From positions 133,704,736 through 133,768,735 of the forward strand of contig CM057463.1 of NCBI GenBank assembly GCA_030035585.1: DNA of 64,000 nt, written 5' to 3'. This document shows positions 35,201 through 46,270 of this stretch, piece after piece. The notes under the pieces are model-generated. The model was not told where the DNA came from, did not search any database, and was given only the letters and a program-made list of their open reading frames with translations. Source of the stretch: Dugong dugon (taxonomy: Eukaryota > Chordata > Mammalia > Sirenia > Dugongidae). The translations under genes and the position numbers were made by a program. Numbering within the stretch: position 1 is the stretch's first letter; every line of letters begins with the position of its first letter.

Positions 35201-35332
35201 TTTAGGGTTTTCTATGTATAGTATCATATCATCTGCAAACAGGGACAGTTTCACTTCTTCATTACCAATCTGGATGCCCTTTATTTCTTTTTCTTGCCTT
35301 ATTGCTCTAGCTAGAACTTGCAGCACAATGTT
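32239..35332 (-). mobile_element. L1-4: 5'-truncated family A L1 nested in L1-3
   Basis: On the minus strand it runs from the RT domain (35332) to the 3' end (32239). The flanks are TTGTACTGGAACAATTT (32177-32193) and TTGTACTCCAACAAATTT (35331-35348), two diverged copies of one L1-3 sequence, so they are a target-site duplication. The 3' UTR carries the family A pair of ~95-nt units (about 32247-32340 and 32603-32710), with a T-run just before the second (32593-32601). Its nesting shows family A moved after L1-3 had inserted. Confidence 0.92.
33546..35332 (-). pseudogene. L1-4 ORF2 C-terminal half (RT to end), broken
   Basis: The block at 35332-34769 holds RT sequence with [12 protein letters not shown] and the [17 protein letters not shown] thumb-like part. 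34757-34323 holds the post-RT region ([22 protein letters not shown]). 33890-33546 holds the C-terminal part ([57 protein letters not shown]) ending in a stop. Frameshifts separate the blocks, and the endonuclease and the first part of the RT are missing through 5' truncation. Confidence 0.88.
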
Positions 35333-35333
35333 G

Positions 35334-37870
35334 TACTCCAACAAATTTGAAAACCTAGAGGAAATGGACAGATTCCTAGAAACTCACTACCTACCTAAAC
35401 TAACACAAACAGAGGTAGAACAACTAAATAAACCCATCACAAAAGAAGAGTTTGAAAAGGTAATTAAAAAACTTCCAACAAAAAAATCCCTGGCTTGGAT
35501 AGCTTCACTGGAGAATTCTACAAACTTTCAGAGAAGAGTTAACACCACTACTACTAAAGGTATTTCAGAGCATAGAGAAGGATGGAATACTCCCAAACTC
35601 ATTCTATGAAGCCAGCATAACCCTGATACCAAAACCAGGTAAAGATACCACAAAAAAAGAAAATTACAGACCAGTATCCCTCGTGAACATTGACGCAGAA
35701 ATCCTCAACAAAATTCTAGCCAATAGAATTCAGCAACATATCAAAAAAATAATTCACCGTGATTAGGTAGGATTTATACTAGGTATGCAGGGATAGTTCA
35801 TCATAGAAAAACAATCAATATAATCCATCACATAAATAAAACAAAAGACAAGAATCACATGATCCTATCAATCAATGCAGAAAAGGCATTTGACAAAGTC
35901 CAACACACGTTCATGATAAAAACCCTCAACAAAATAGGAATAGAAGGGAAATTCCTCAATATAATTAAGGGCATTAATATAAAGCCAACAGCTAACATCA
36001 TCTTAAATGGAGACACTTTGAAAGCATTCCCCCAGAGAACGGAAACGAGACAAGGATGCCCTTTATCACCACTCTTATTCAACATTGTGCTGGAGGTCCT
36101 AGCCAGAGCAATTAGGCTAGAAAAAGAAATAAAGCACATCCAATTTGGTAGGGAAGAAGTCAAAGTATCTCTATTCGCAGATGATATGATCTTGTATACA
36201 GAAAACCCCAAAGAATCCACAAGAAAACTACTGGAACTAATAGAAGACTTCAGCAAAGTTTCAGGATACAAGATAAACTTACAAAAATCAGTTAGATTCC
36301 TTTACACCAACAAAGAAAACCTCAAAGAGGAAATCACCAAATCAATACCATTTACAATAGCCCCCAAGAAGATAAAATACTTAGGAATAAATATAACTAG
36401 AGACATTAAAAAAAAACCTATACAATGAAAACTACAAGACATTACTCCATGAAACCAAAAGAGACTTGCATAAGTGGAAAAACATTAAGGAATGCTCCTG
36501 GGTAGGCAGACAACGTAGTGAAAATGTCAGTTCTACCCAAAGCGATCTACAGATACAATGCAATCTCGATCCAAATTCCTCTGGCATCTTTTTTAAGTGA
36601 TGGAGAAAAAAATCACCAACTTCATATGGAAAAGGAAGAGGCCCCGAATAAGTAAAGCATTATTCAAGAAGAACAAAGTGGGAGGCCTCACACTACCTGA
36701 TTTTAGAACCTATTATATTGCCCCAGTAGTCAGAACAGCCTGGTACTTGTACAACAACAGATACATAGATCAATGGAACAGAATTGAGAATCCAGACATA
36801 AATTCATCCTCCTATGAGCAGCTGATACTTGACAAAGGCCCAGAGTCCATTAATTTGGGAAAAGACAGTCTCTTTAATAATTGGTGCTGGCATAACTGGA
36901 TAGCCATCTGCAAAAAACTGAAACAAGACCCATACCTCACACCTTGCACACAAACTAACTCAAAATGGATCAAAGACTTAAAAATAAAATTAAAAATGAT
37001 AAAGATCATGGAAGAAAAAATAGGGACAATGCTAGGAGCCCTAATACATGGCATAAACACAATATGAACCATAAGTAACAATGCACAAGCACCAGAAGAG
37101 AAACCAGATAAATAGGAGCTCCTAAAAATCAAACACGCTCGTCAAAAGACTTCACCAAAAGAGTAAAAAGACAACCTACAGACTGGGAAAAAATTTTTGG
37201 CTACGACAAATCCCATCAATGTCTAATCTCTAAAATTTACAAGATACTGGGAAACCTCAACAACAAAAAGACAAATAACCCAATTAAAAAATAGGCAAAA
37301 GATATGAACAGGCACTTCACCAAAGAAGATATTCAGGTGGCTAACAGACACATGAGGAAATGCTCCCAATCATTAGCCATTAGAGAAATGCAGATCAAAA
37401 CTACAATGAGATATCATCTCACCCCAACAAGGCTAGCATTAATCAAAAAAACTCAAAATAACAAATGCTGGAGAGGTTGTGGAGAGACTGGAACACTTAC
37501 ACACTGCTGGTGGGAATGTAAAATGGTACAACCACTTTGGAAATCGATTTGGCGCTTCCTTAAAAAGCTAGAAATATAAGTACCATATGATCCAGCTATC
37601 CTGCTTCTTGGAATATATCCTGGAGAAATAAGAGCCATCACTCAAATGGATATATGCACACCCATGTTCATTGCAGCACTGTTCACAATAGCAGAAAAGA
37701 TGGAAACAACCTAGGTGCCCATCAAGGGATGAATGGATAAACAAATTTTGGTATATCCACACAATGGAATACTATGCAACAATAAAGAACAATGATGAAG
37801 TCGTGAAACATAATATGGGGGAAGCGGAAGGTGATTATACTGAGTGAATTTAGTCAGTCACAGAAGGACA
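35334..37870 (+). pseudogene. L1-3 ORF2, 3' part (RT and C-terminal region), broken
   Basis: The RT block 35859-36428 carries [26 protein letters not shown] and the FADD catalytic motif at 36174-36185. 36597-37067 carries the post-RT region ([12 protein letters not shown]). 37304-37579 carries the cysteine-rich [20 protein letters not shown] motif. Frameshifts near 36410, 37070 and 37580 and several stops divide it. Together with 30924-32193 it once made a full ORF2. Confidence 0.9.
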
Positions 37871-38870
37871 AATATTGTATAAGACCACTATTATGAGAAC
37901 TCAAGAAAAGGTTTAAACACAGAAGAAAACATTCTTTGATGGTTACCAGAGTGGGCTCGGTAGGGTGAGGGATATTTGTTAACTAGATAGTAGATAAGAA
38001 TTATCTTAGGTGAAGGGAAGGACAGCACACACTACAGGGGAAGTCAGCACAACTGCACTAAAGCAAAGCTAAGAAGTTTCCAGAATACAATCAAACACTT
38101 TGAGGGACAGAGTAGCAGGGTTAGGGGTCTGGGGACTATGATTTCAGGGGATATCTAGGTCAATTGGCATAACAAAGCTTATTAAGAAAATGTTCGGTAT
38201 CCTACTTTGATGAGTGGCATCTGGGGTCTTCAGATCTTGCAAGTGGCCATCTAACTTGCATCAGTTGGTCCCAACCACCTGGAGTAAAGGAGAATGAAGA
38301 ACACCAAAGACACAAGGAAAGTATTAGCCCAAGAGACAGAAAGGGCCACATAAACCAGAGACTTCATCAGCCTGAGACCAGAAGAACTAGATGGTTCCCA
38401 GCTACCACCAATGATCGCCCTGACAGGGAACACAATAGAGAGTCCTGGATGGAGCAGGAGAAAGGTGGGGTGCAGAACCCAAATTCCAGTGAGAAGACTA
38501 GACTTAATGGTTTGAATGAGACTGGAGGAACCCCAGAAAGCATGGCCGCTGGATTCTCTATCAGCCCAGATCTGAAACAATTTCTGAGGCCAACTCTTCA
38601 GACAGGGATTGGACTGGACTGTGGGACATAAAGTGATACTCGTGAGGAGTGTGCCTCTGAGCTCAAGTAGATGCAAGAGACTAAATGGGCAGCTTCTGTC
38701 TGGAGGTGAGATGGGAAGGTAGAGAGGGTTAGGAGCTGGTTGAATGGACATGGGGAATCAGGGGTGGAAAGGAGGAGTGTGCTGTCACAGTATGGGGAGA
38801 GCAATTAGGGTCATGTAACAATGTATGTCTAAATTTTTGTATGGGAACAAATAAAAAAATAAAATTGCTT
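35334..38870 (+). mobile_element. L1-3 part 2: 3' half after the L1-4 insertion
   Basis: It resumes exactly where 32193 stopped ([12 protein letters not shown] region), then gives the RT domain, the C-terminal part of ORF2 and a ~1-kb 3' UTR. The tail at 38822-38870 reads TGTATGTCTAAATTTTTGTA followed by an A-rich end. The 3' UTR matches that of L1-5 in reverse complement (family B). Confidence 0.92.
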
Positions 38871-39443
38871 AATCTATGTGATTCACAGAGGGTTGGTCAA
38901 AGCAGCCCATTTTAAATAGGAAGTTTGCACTACTTCAGATATCACCATTCAATAATTCTATGGTTCTAAACAGACTGTCAAACTGATGCAAGAGCTAAAT
39001 ACAAATTTTGTATTTTATTTATTATTTCAAGGCAATACAGGAAACAAAAGAAGTCAAACCATTTTTGGGGAAAGCAAATTATTAAATTATTACTTTTCAT
39101 ATTATTTAAATAATCAGCATACATTACAATGATTAAAAATTGGGTAAAATTTAAAATATTTACTTGAAAAATTTGCTTGGAACTCATGATCCTAATTTCT
39201 CCTCTTTATTCAGAATATCCTGGGTTTGGAAATCAGAATCATATAGCTTTCTATGAATTAGTATTTATATTAATAGTTACCGGTTACAATTAAGCCTAGT
39301 TTATCATCTTTACAGGGAGAATAGCATTTATCTTGTATTTCCCAGTAGCTCAAAAGGCATTGGATAATTAATGCTTACAGTATATTTTGAGATTAATAGA
39401 TTAAAGGTTTTTTAAAGATATATTTTTAAATCCTAAAATGAAA
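38871..39443. other. Intergenic, no recognised feature
   Basis: AT-rich sequence between L1-3 and the RTE fragment. Confidence 0.5.
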
Positions 39444-39595
39444 TTCGTTAGGTGCCTTTAAGTCGGTTCTGACTCATAGTGACTATGTAAAACAGAACGA
39501 AACACTGCCCTGTCCTGCCCTATCCTCATAATTGTTGCTATGTTTGAGCCCATTATTGCAGCCGCTTGCCAATCCATCTCTTGGAGGGTGAAATT
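39444..39595 (-). mobile_element. RTE LINE 3' end fragment
   Basis: The plus strand shows AAGTCGGTTCTGACTCATAG, CCTATCCTCATAATTGTTGC and CCAATCCATCTCTTGGAGGG. This is the reverse complement of the RTE 3' end seen at 16407-16565. Confidence 0.7.
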
Positions 39596-39600
39596 TTAGG

Positions 39601-39612
39601 CTCCTTATATTC
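39601..39612. repeat. L1-5 target-site duplication, left copy
   Basis: CTCCTTATATTC at 39601-39612 recurs at 53463-53474, just outside the opposite end of L1-5. The pair flanks the whole composite, including the extra 3' segment and the retroviral insert. Confidence 0.85.
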
Positions 39613-40275
39613 TTTTTTTATTTTTTTTTAATTGTGTTTAAATGAAAGTTTACAGTTCAAGTTAGTCTCTCATAGAAAAATTTATACACACATTGTTATG
39701 TGAGCCTAGCTACTCTCCCTATAAGACAGCACACTCCTCCTTTCCGACCCAATTTCCCGTGTCCATTCAACCAGCTGCTGTCCCTTTTTGCCTTCTTATC
39801 TTGCTTCTGAACAGGAGCTGCTCATTTAGTCTCATGTATCTACTTGAGCTAAGAAGCATTCTCTTCACCAGTATCATTTTATGTCTTATAGTCTAGTCTA
39901 GTCTATATCTAAAGAGTTGGCTTCGGGAATGGTTTCAATTCTGGGCTAACAGAGAGTACAGGGCCATGTTTTCCAAGGTCCCTCCAGTCTCCATCAGACC
40001 ATTAAGTCTGGTCTTTCTACTAGAATTTGAGTTCTGCACCCTACTTTTCTCCTGCTCCGTTAGGGACTTTCTGTTTTGTTCCCTGTCAGCGTTGTCATTG
40101 GTAGTAGCTGGTCACCGTCTAGTTCTTCTGGTCTCAGGCTGATGAAGTCTCTGGTTTATATGGCCCTTTCTGTCTCTTGGGCTAGTATTTTCCTTGTGTC
40201 TTTAGTGTTCTTCACTCTCCTTTGCTCCAGGTGGGTTGGGACTAATTGATGCATGTTAGATGGCTGCTTGCTAGC
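39613..40275 (-). mobile_element. Second L1 3' end attached to L1-5 (3' transduction candidate)
   Basis: This stretch is homologous to the L1-5 3' UTR that follows at 40291-40945. The two are clearly diverged, with frequent substitutions and small gaps. It stops at GCTAGC, where the main copy continues GCTAGCTTTTAAGACCC. The T-run of the main copy starts at that exact spot. No remainder of this second L1 is found beyond the 5' end at 53462, and the TSD encloses both parts. Confidence 0.8.
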
Positions 40276-40290
40276 TTTTTTTTTTTTTTT
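40276..40290. terminator. Internal poly(A) tract of L1-5 (T15 on plus strand)
   Basis: Fifteen T residues separate the main L1-5 3' UTR from the extra 3' segment. They are best read as the poly(A) tail of the source element. Confidence 0.75.
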
Positions 40291-41299
40291 CAGTTGTGCT
40301 TTAAATGAAAGTTTACAGCTCAGGTTAGTTTCTCATACAAAAATTTATACACACACTGCTATGTGACCCAACTTGCTCTCCCCATACTGTGACAGCACAC
40401 TCCTCCTTTCCACCCCTAATTTCCAGTGTCCGTTCAACCAGCTCCTGACACTCTCTGCCTTCTCTTCTCGCCTCTGGACAGGAGCTGCCCGTTTAGATTC
40501 ACGATATCTCCTTGAGCTAAGAAGCACAGTCTTCACTAGTATCATTTTATGTCTTATAGCCCATTCTAATCTTTGTCTGAAGAGTTGGCTTCAGGAATGG
40601 TTTCGGTTTTAGGCTAACAGAGAGTCTGGGGGCCATGTCTTGCAGGGTCCCTCAAGTCTCAATCAGACCATGAAATCTGGTCTTTTTACTAGAACTTGAA
40701 TTCTGCACCCCACTTTTCTCCTGTTCCATCAGGAACTCCCTGTTGTGTTTCCTGTCAGGGCAGTCATTGGTGATAGCTAGGAACCATCTAATTCTTCTGG
40801 TCTCAGGCTGATGGAGTCTCTGGTTTATGTGGCCCTTTTGTCTCTTGGGCTAATATTTTCTTTTTGTCCTTGATGTTCTTCATTCTCCTTCACTCCAGGT
40901 GTGTTGGGACCAATTGATGCATCTTAGATGGTCACTTGCTAGCTTTTAAGACCCTAGATGTCACTCACCAAAGTGGGATGCTGAACATTTTCTTGATAAG
41001 ATTTGTCATGCCAGTTGACCTAGATATCCCCTGAAACCATGGTCTCCAGATCCCTGCCCCTGCTACTCTGTCCCTCGAAGTGTTTGGTTATATTCAGGAA
41101 ACTTCTTAGCGTTTGATTTAGTCCAGTTGTGCTGACATTTGCTGTATTGCGTGTTGTCCTTCCCTTCACCTAAGATAATTCTTATCTACTATCTAGTTAG
41201 TGAATACCCATCTCCCTCTCTCCCTACCCTCTTAACCATCAAAAAATGTTTTCTTCTGTGTTTAAAACTTTTCTTGAGTTCTCATAATAGTGGTCCTAT

Positions 41300-43680
41300 A
41301 CAATATTTGTCCTTTTGCAACAGAGTAACTTCACTCAGCATAATGCCTTCCAGATTCATCCATGTTATTATGAGATGTTTCATGAATTCATTGTTATTCT
41401 TTATCGTTGCCTAGTATTCCATTGTGTGAATATACCATAATTTGTTTATTCATTTGTCCACTGAAGGGCACCTAGGTTGTTTCCATCTTTTTGCTATTGT
41501 GAACAGTACTGCAATGAATATGGGTGTGCATATATCTATTTGTGTGACTGCTTTTTTATTTCTCTAGGATATATTCCAAGGAGTGGGATTGCTGGATCAT
41601 ATGGTACTCCTATTTTTAGCTTTTTAAGGAAGCGCCAAATTGATTTCCAAAGTGGTTGTACCGTTTTACATTCCAACCAACAGTGTATGAGTGTTCCAGT
41701 CTCTCCACAACCTCCCCAGCATTTATTCTGTGTTTTTGGATTAATGCTAGCCTCGTTGGGATGAAATGGTATCTCTTTGTAGTTTTGATTTGCATTTCTC
41801 TAATGGCTAATGATCTTGAGCATTTCCTCATGTATCTGTTAGCCACCTGAATGTCTTCTTTGGTGAAGTTCATATCCTTTGCCCATTTTTTAATTATTTG
41901 TCTTTTTGTTGTTGAGGTTTTTTAGCATCTTACAGATTTTCGAGATTAGACCCTGATCAGATTTGTCACAGACAAAAATTTTTTCCCAGTCTGTAGTTTG
42001 TCTTTCTACTCTTTTGGTGAAATCTTTTGATGAGCATAAGTGTTTCATTTTTAGGAGTTCCCAATCTCTTCTGGTGTTTGTGCATTGTTACTTATGGTTT
42101 GTATTTTGTTTATTCCATGTATTAGGGCTTTTAATGTTGTTTCTATTTTTTTTCTATGATCTTTATCATTTTCGATTTTATATTTAGGTCTTTGATCCAT
42201 TTTGAGCCAGTTTTTGTGCATGGTGTGAGGTATGGGTCTTTTTTCGATTGTTTTGCAGATTGGTATCCGGTTATGCCATCACTATTTGTTAAACAGACTG
42301 TCTTTTCCCCATTTAATGGACTTTGGGTCTTTGTCAAATATCAGCTGCTCATAGATGGATGAATTTATGTCTGGATTCTCAGTTCTGTTCCAGTGGTCTC
42401 TGTATCTGTTGTTGTACAAGTACCAGGCTGTTTTGACTACCATGGTGGTATAATAAATTCTAAAATCAGGTAGTGTGAGGCCTCCCACTTTATTTTTCTT
42501 CTTCAGTGATGTTTTACCTATCTGGAGCCTCTTCCCTTTCCATATGAAGTTGGTGATTTGTTCCTCCATTTCCTTAAAAATGCCTTTGGAATTTGGATTG
42601 GGATTGCATTGTATCTGTAGACTGCTTTGGGTAGAATTGACATTTTCACAATGTTGAGTCTTCCTATCCATGAGTAAGGTAAGTATTTCCACTTATGAAG
42701 GTCTTTTTTGGTTTCTTGCAGTAGCATCTTGTAGTTTTCATTGTATAGGTCTTTTATGTCTCTGGTTAGATTTATTCCTAAGTATTTTATCTTCTTTGGG
42801 ACTATTTTAAATGCTATTGATTTGGTGATTTCTGCTTTGAAGTTCTACTTGTTGGTGCAAGGGAATCCAACTGATTTTTGTATGTTTATCTTGTATCCTG
42901 ATACTTCACTGAAATCTTTTATTAGTTCCAGTAGTTTTCTTGTGGATTCTTTGGGTTTTTCTGTGTATAAGATCATATCTTCTGCCAGTAGAGATACTTT
43001 TGCTTCCTCCTTACCAGTCTGAATGAGTTTTATTTCTTTTTCTAGCCTAATTGCTCTGGCTAGGACCCCCAGCACAATGTTGAATAAGAGTGGTGATAAA
43101 GGGCACCCTTATCTGGTTCCTGTTGTCAAAGAGAATATTTTCTGACTCTCTCCATTTGGGATGATGTTGGCTGTTGGCTTTGTGTAAATGCCCTTAATTA
43201 TGTTGAGGAATTTCCCTTCTATTCCTATTTTGCTAAGAGTTTATCTTGAATGTGTGCTGGACTTTGTCAAATGCTTTTTCTGCATCGATTGATAAGATCA
43301 TGTAGTTCTTGTCTTTTGTTTTATTTATGTGATGGGTTATATTGATTGTTTTTCTAATGTTGAACCATCCCTGCATACCTGGTATAAATCCCACTTGGTC
43401 ATGGTGAATTTTTTTTTGATATGTTGCTGAATTCTATTGGCTAGAATTTTGTTGAAGATTTTTGCATCTTTTTTCATCAGTGTTATTGGTCTGTAATTTT
43501 CTTTTTTTGTGATTTCTTTACGTGTTTTAGGTATCTGGGTTATACTGACATCATAGAATGATTTTGGGAGTATTCCATCGTTTCCTGTATTCTGAAATAA
43601 CTTTAGTAATAGTGGTGTTAACTCTTCTCTGAAAGTCTGGTAGAATTCTCCAGTGAAACCATAAGGGTCAGGGCTTTTTT
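41300..43680 (-). pseudogene. L1-5 ORF2, RT and C-terminal part, broken
   Basis: Blocks run on the minus strand. The start of the RT region ([13 protein letters not shown]) leads from the junction with the retroviral insert near 43680 to 43337. The next block, 43075-42845, has the RT region in which the FADD motif is changed to LAEDM (a lost catalytic aspartate). Post-RT blocks lie at 42692-42282 and 42337-42143, and the C-terminal block with [13 protein letters not shown] at 41873-41616. Many frameshifts are present. Confidence 0.85.
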
Positions 43681-43689
43681 TTTTTTTAA

Positions 43690-43779
43690 AGTAAAAAGGA
43701 AGTTTTATTTGGCATATATTCAAAAGGACAAAAGTGGGAAGCGGACAAGCATGCTGCCACAGCCATATCTGCCTGAGTC
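43690..43779 (-). promoter_or_regulatory. R region of the 3' LTR with AATAAA signal
   Basis: From GACTCAGGCAG (RNA start side, 43779) to the end at about 43690. An AATAAA (plus strand TTTATT, 43704-43709) lies about 16 nt before the A-run, as expected at the end of R. It matches 49150-49322 at the other end of the insert but lacks a ~65-nt duplication present there. Confidence 0.75.
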
Positions 43780-44202
43780 GAAGGAAGGTTACAGAATCAT
43801 CAGTATATATCAACATCACAAAATGGGTAGAACCATTGAAAGCGTCACTTTTTCACTGATTGGCTAGAAATTGTAATCTTACATTTTGAATCACCTTTCT
43901 TAACAATCATTGGTACAGGTTTCAGTTACAAAAGTCAGGAGGGTCTTCATTGGTCCAACAAATTCCCATTCACTAAATGTTAATAGAAAAAGACAAAAGT
44001 TGAGAAGTCCTTTGGGTTAGGTTTTATTGCCCTTTTGTGAAAACTTCCTTAAGATAATCTCTGAGGTTGTCCCATCTTTTGTCTTATCTCAGGGCCCAGA
44101 TGATGTGTCTTTGTGAGTCTGTGGGGGCTCAGCCCCAGATGGGTCACAATTGTCCATGCTCAAGGAGAGGGAATAATAACTCCAATATTATTTCCTAAAT
44201 CA
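43780..44202 (-). promoter_or_regulatory. U3 of the 3' LTR
   Basis: About 420 nt from TGATTTAGGA (44202) to the start of R. A TATATA box lies at 43804-43809, 30 bp upstream of the GACTC that starts R. Three CCAAT-type boxes lie upstream (GGACCAATGAAG, CCAATGATTG and GCCAATCAGTG in element sense). Confidence 0.7.
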
Positions 44203-44214
44203 GTCCCTCCTTTT
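44203..44214 (-). promoter_or_regulatory. Polypurine tract
   Basis: In element sense AAAAGGAGGGAC directly precedes the TG that starts U3. This is the usual site of plus-strand priming in retroviruses. Confidence 0.65.
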
Positions 44215-45850
44215 GATCAGAGATTGGAAATAACACATCGATGATCAATACCTGGACTTAGTCGAGCTCCTAGATGGCCGCCATTGCAGGCTCTTTAAAC
44301 TCAAGGTGCTGGTTTTCCACCAGGTACCATCTGGTTCTTCACCAGGTTATTAAGTAAGAGCGATGTTCCCATCAATGGCATTGCTGGAGTGAGCAGACTC
44401 AGTGTACATCAACATTTTAGCCTGAGGCCTTCTTTTGCCTTTTAGGTATGTAAGACAATAGAAGATAAACTTTATTATGCCTAATACTAACAGGATGTAG
44501 ACTAAGAATATTACTATTCCTTGCAGTAGTGATCTAGTCCATGTACCTATTCCTGATGATAACCAACCAACAAAATCTGGTGTTTATAAGGGTGTGACAA
44601 TGTGTAATCAAGTAGCTTGCTGTCTAATTCTATGTATATCTTGTCTACAGCACTTCCTTGGACTAATAAAAAAATCTAAGGTTATTTTGTTATCTCATGT
44701 TACCTTGGCTTATGAGATCAGAGATCACTGTTGTGCTTCTGTCTCATCTGTTATTTGTCCCATAGTGACTGACAAATTTTCTTAAAGATTTCTCCAATTC
44801 AGATATACCATAAGTAGGAATTAAAGCTACCAACCGTATCCTGAGTGTTGGACCAATGGGTTTTCTTCTGACTTTCATTTTACCATGTGTAACAATTTAA
44901 CATTACCTTTCCAGTACTTACTAGCATTGTTACTATGAATACTTAAAGATAATCCTAAAATTTCCAAAGTGCATTGTCTATGCATTCATCAGGAATCTAA
45001 ACAAGAGATTGCCCACACAAATTCACTATCAGTTGGAAAGGAATCATCTAAATTAGAAACATATCTACACAGAAACATACATCCATAAGGAGCACACAAA
45101 GTTTGTCTAGAAGAAACAGAAAATACAGAAAAATTTACATGTGACAGGTTTTCATTAGAAAACTAATGATTAGCAAGATAATACAGGATGGACCTTTCCT
45201 GTAGGAGGTCCTCAGTTAGTCTATCTAAAACATACTAAGTGTTCTTCCCAAAGGCAAGCTGCCCATCCTTGGTTTACCTATTAACAGTCATGAATCACTT
45301 TCTCAGAAGCAGAAATGGAACCAAAGACAAAACGGAGTCTGAGCCATGAGGTCGATCTCTTCTGAGAATCTGGTTCCTTTAAGATACATAATTTTCTGCA
45401 CTGTAAGAGGGTGACAGTTTGATTACAAACATTAGTCAGATATTTCATATGACATTATCTTAAAGACTGCTTAAACTAACTACTAATGTACCCTAAACAT
45501 AACTCTGTCTGATCTTTGAAGTTAGTTTCCTAAAACAGACTGAATTCTTCAAAAAAAAAAGCTCAATACCCAGAGCAAAATGGTCTTACCAGTTTATCTG
45601 GATCATTGTTTGACTCAAAGTATCTTCAGGAACCAGTTTTTTTCTCCAAGCTTGGGGTTCAAGAGGACACCCAAAGGCAAATATCCCGTGTGGGTTGCCT
45701 CAGCCTCCCTGAAAGCCAGAAATCTGGATTCCAGGAGAATTACATACAACTCTGTCATCATTCTCTCCTTTGGATCATGATCTTGTTATAGAACCTTTTA
45801 TCAAAAATGCTTAATAAATGGTAATTGGACATCATCTGTTTTTTAAGCTC
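44215..45850 (-). other. Retroviral interior between env relic and U3
   Basis: AT-rich and multiply interrupted. No domain recognised. It would correspond to the end of env and the sequence before U3. Confidence 0.45.
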
Positions 45851-46270
45851 CCAGGCACCATACAGCAAACTAGGAAATAAAACAGGAACACTAACAATTA
45901 TCTTAGGCCAATTGTCTGAAATAACCAATGAAACCATGACCCTAAGGTCTTTGAACCAAGGAAACAAATCTCATGAGGTGTTTGTCTCTACATAAGCAGC
46001 ATCAGTAACTGCTTTTCATGTGCCTCAACAGCAACTACATTCTGCAAAACTTCAGATTGAGTATTAATGTAAATACAGCAACATTTATCTATTGAGGCAC
46101 AAACTGTTTCTTAAGAGACTAACAGGAAATCTAATGCTGTTCTATTTTGTAAAATCATAGCTCAAATTTCAGACAGTTCTCTGGTTATGATATCGACAAC
46201 TTGGCTAAGTTTACCAACAGGAACTTCTAATTCAAGAGTTACAGTATTTAAACCCTTTAGTTAGATAATT
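45850..46270 (-). pseudogene. Retroviral env transmembrane subunit relic
   Basis: A broken frame on the minus strand contains an LQNR-type heptad followed by a CX6CC cysteine motif (cysteine codons at 46099-46101, 46078-46080 and 46075-46077) and then a YIN-type segment. A Trp/Phe-rich, hydrophobic stretch follows at about 45900-45960. This order is typical of the TM subunit of gamma-type (class I) retroviral envelopes. Stops occur between the blocks (for example a TAA near 46111), and no fusion-competent protein can be encoded. Identification rests on the motif order only. Confidence 0.6.

Noticed and set aside
39613-40275. A separate, later-split L1 with L1-5 inserted into it
   Set aside because: No second half of that L1 appears beyond 53462, and the only TSD found encloses both parts.
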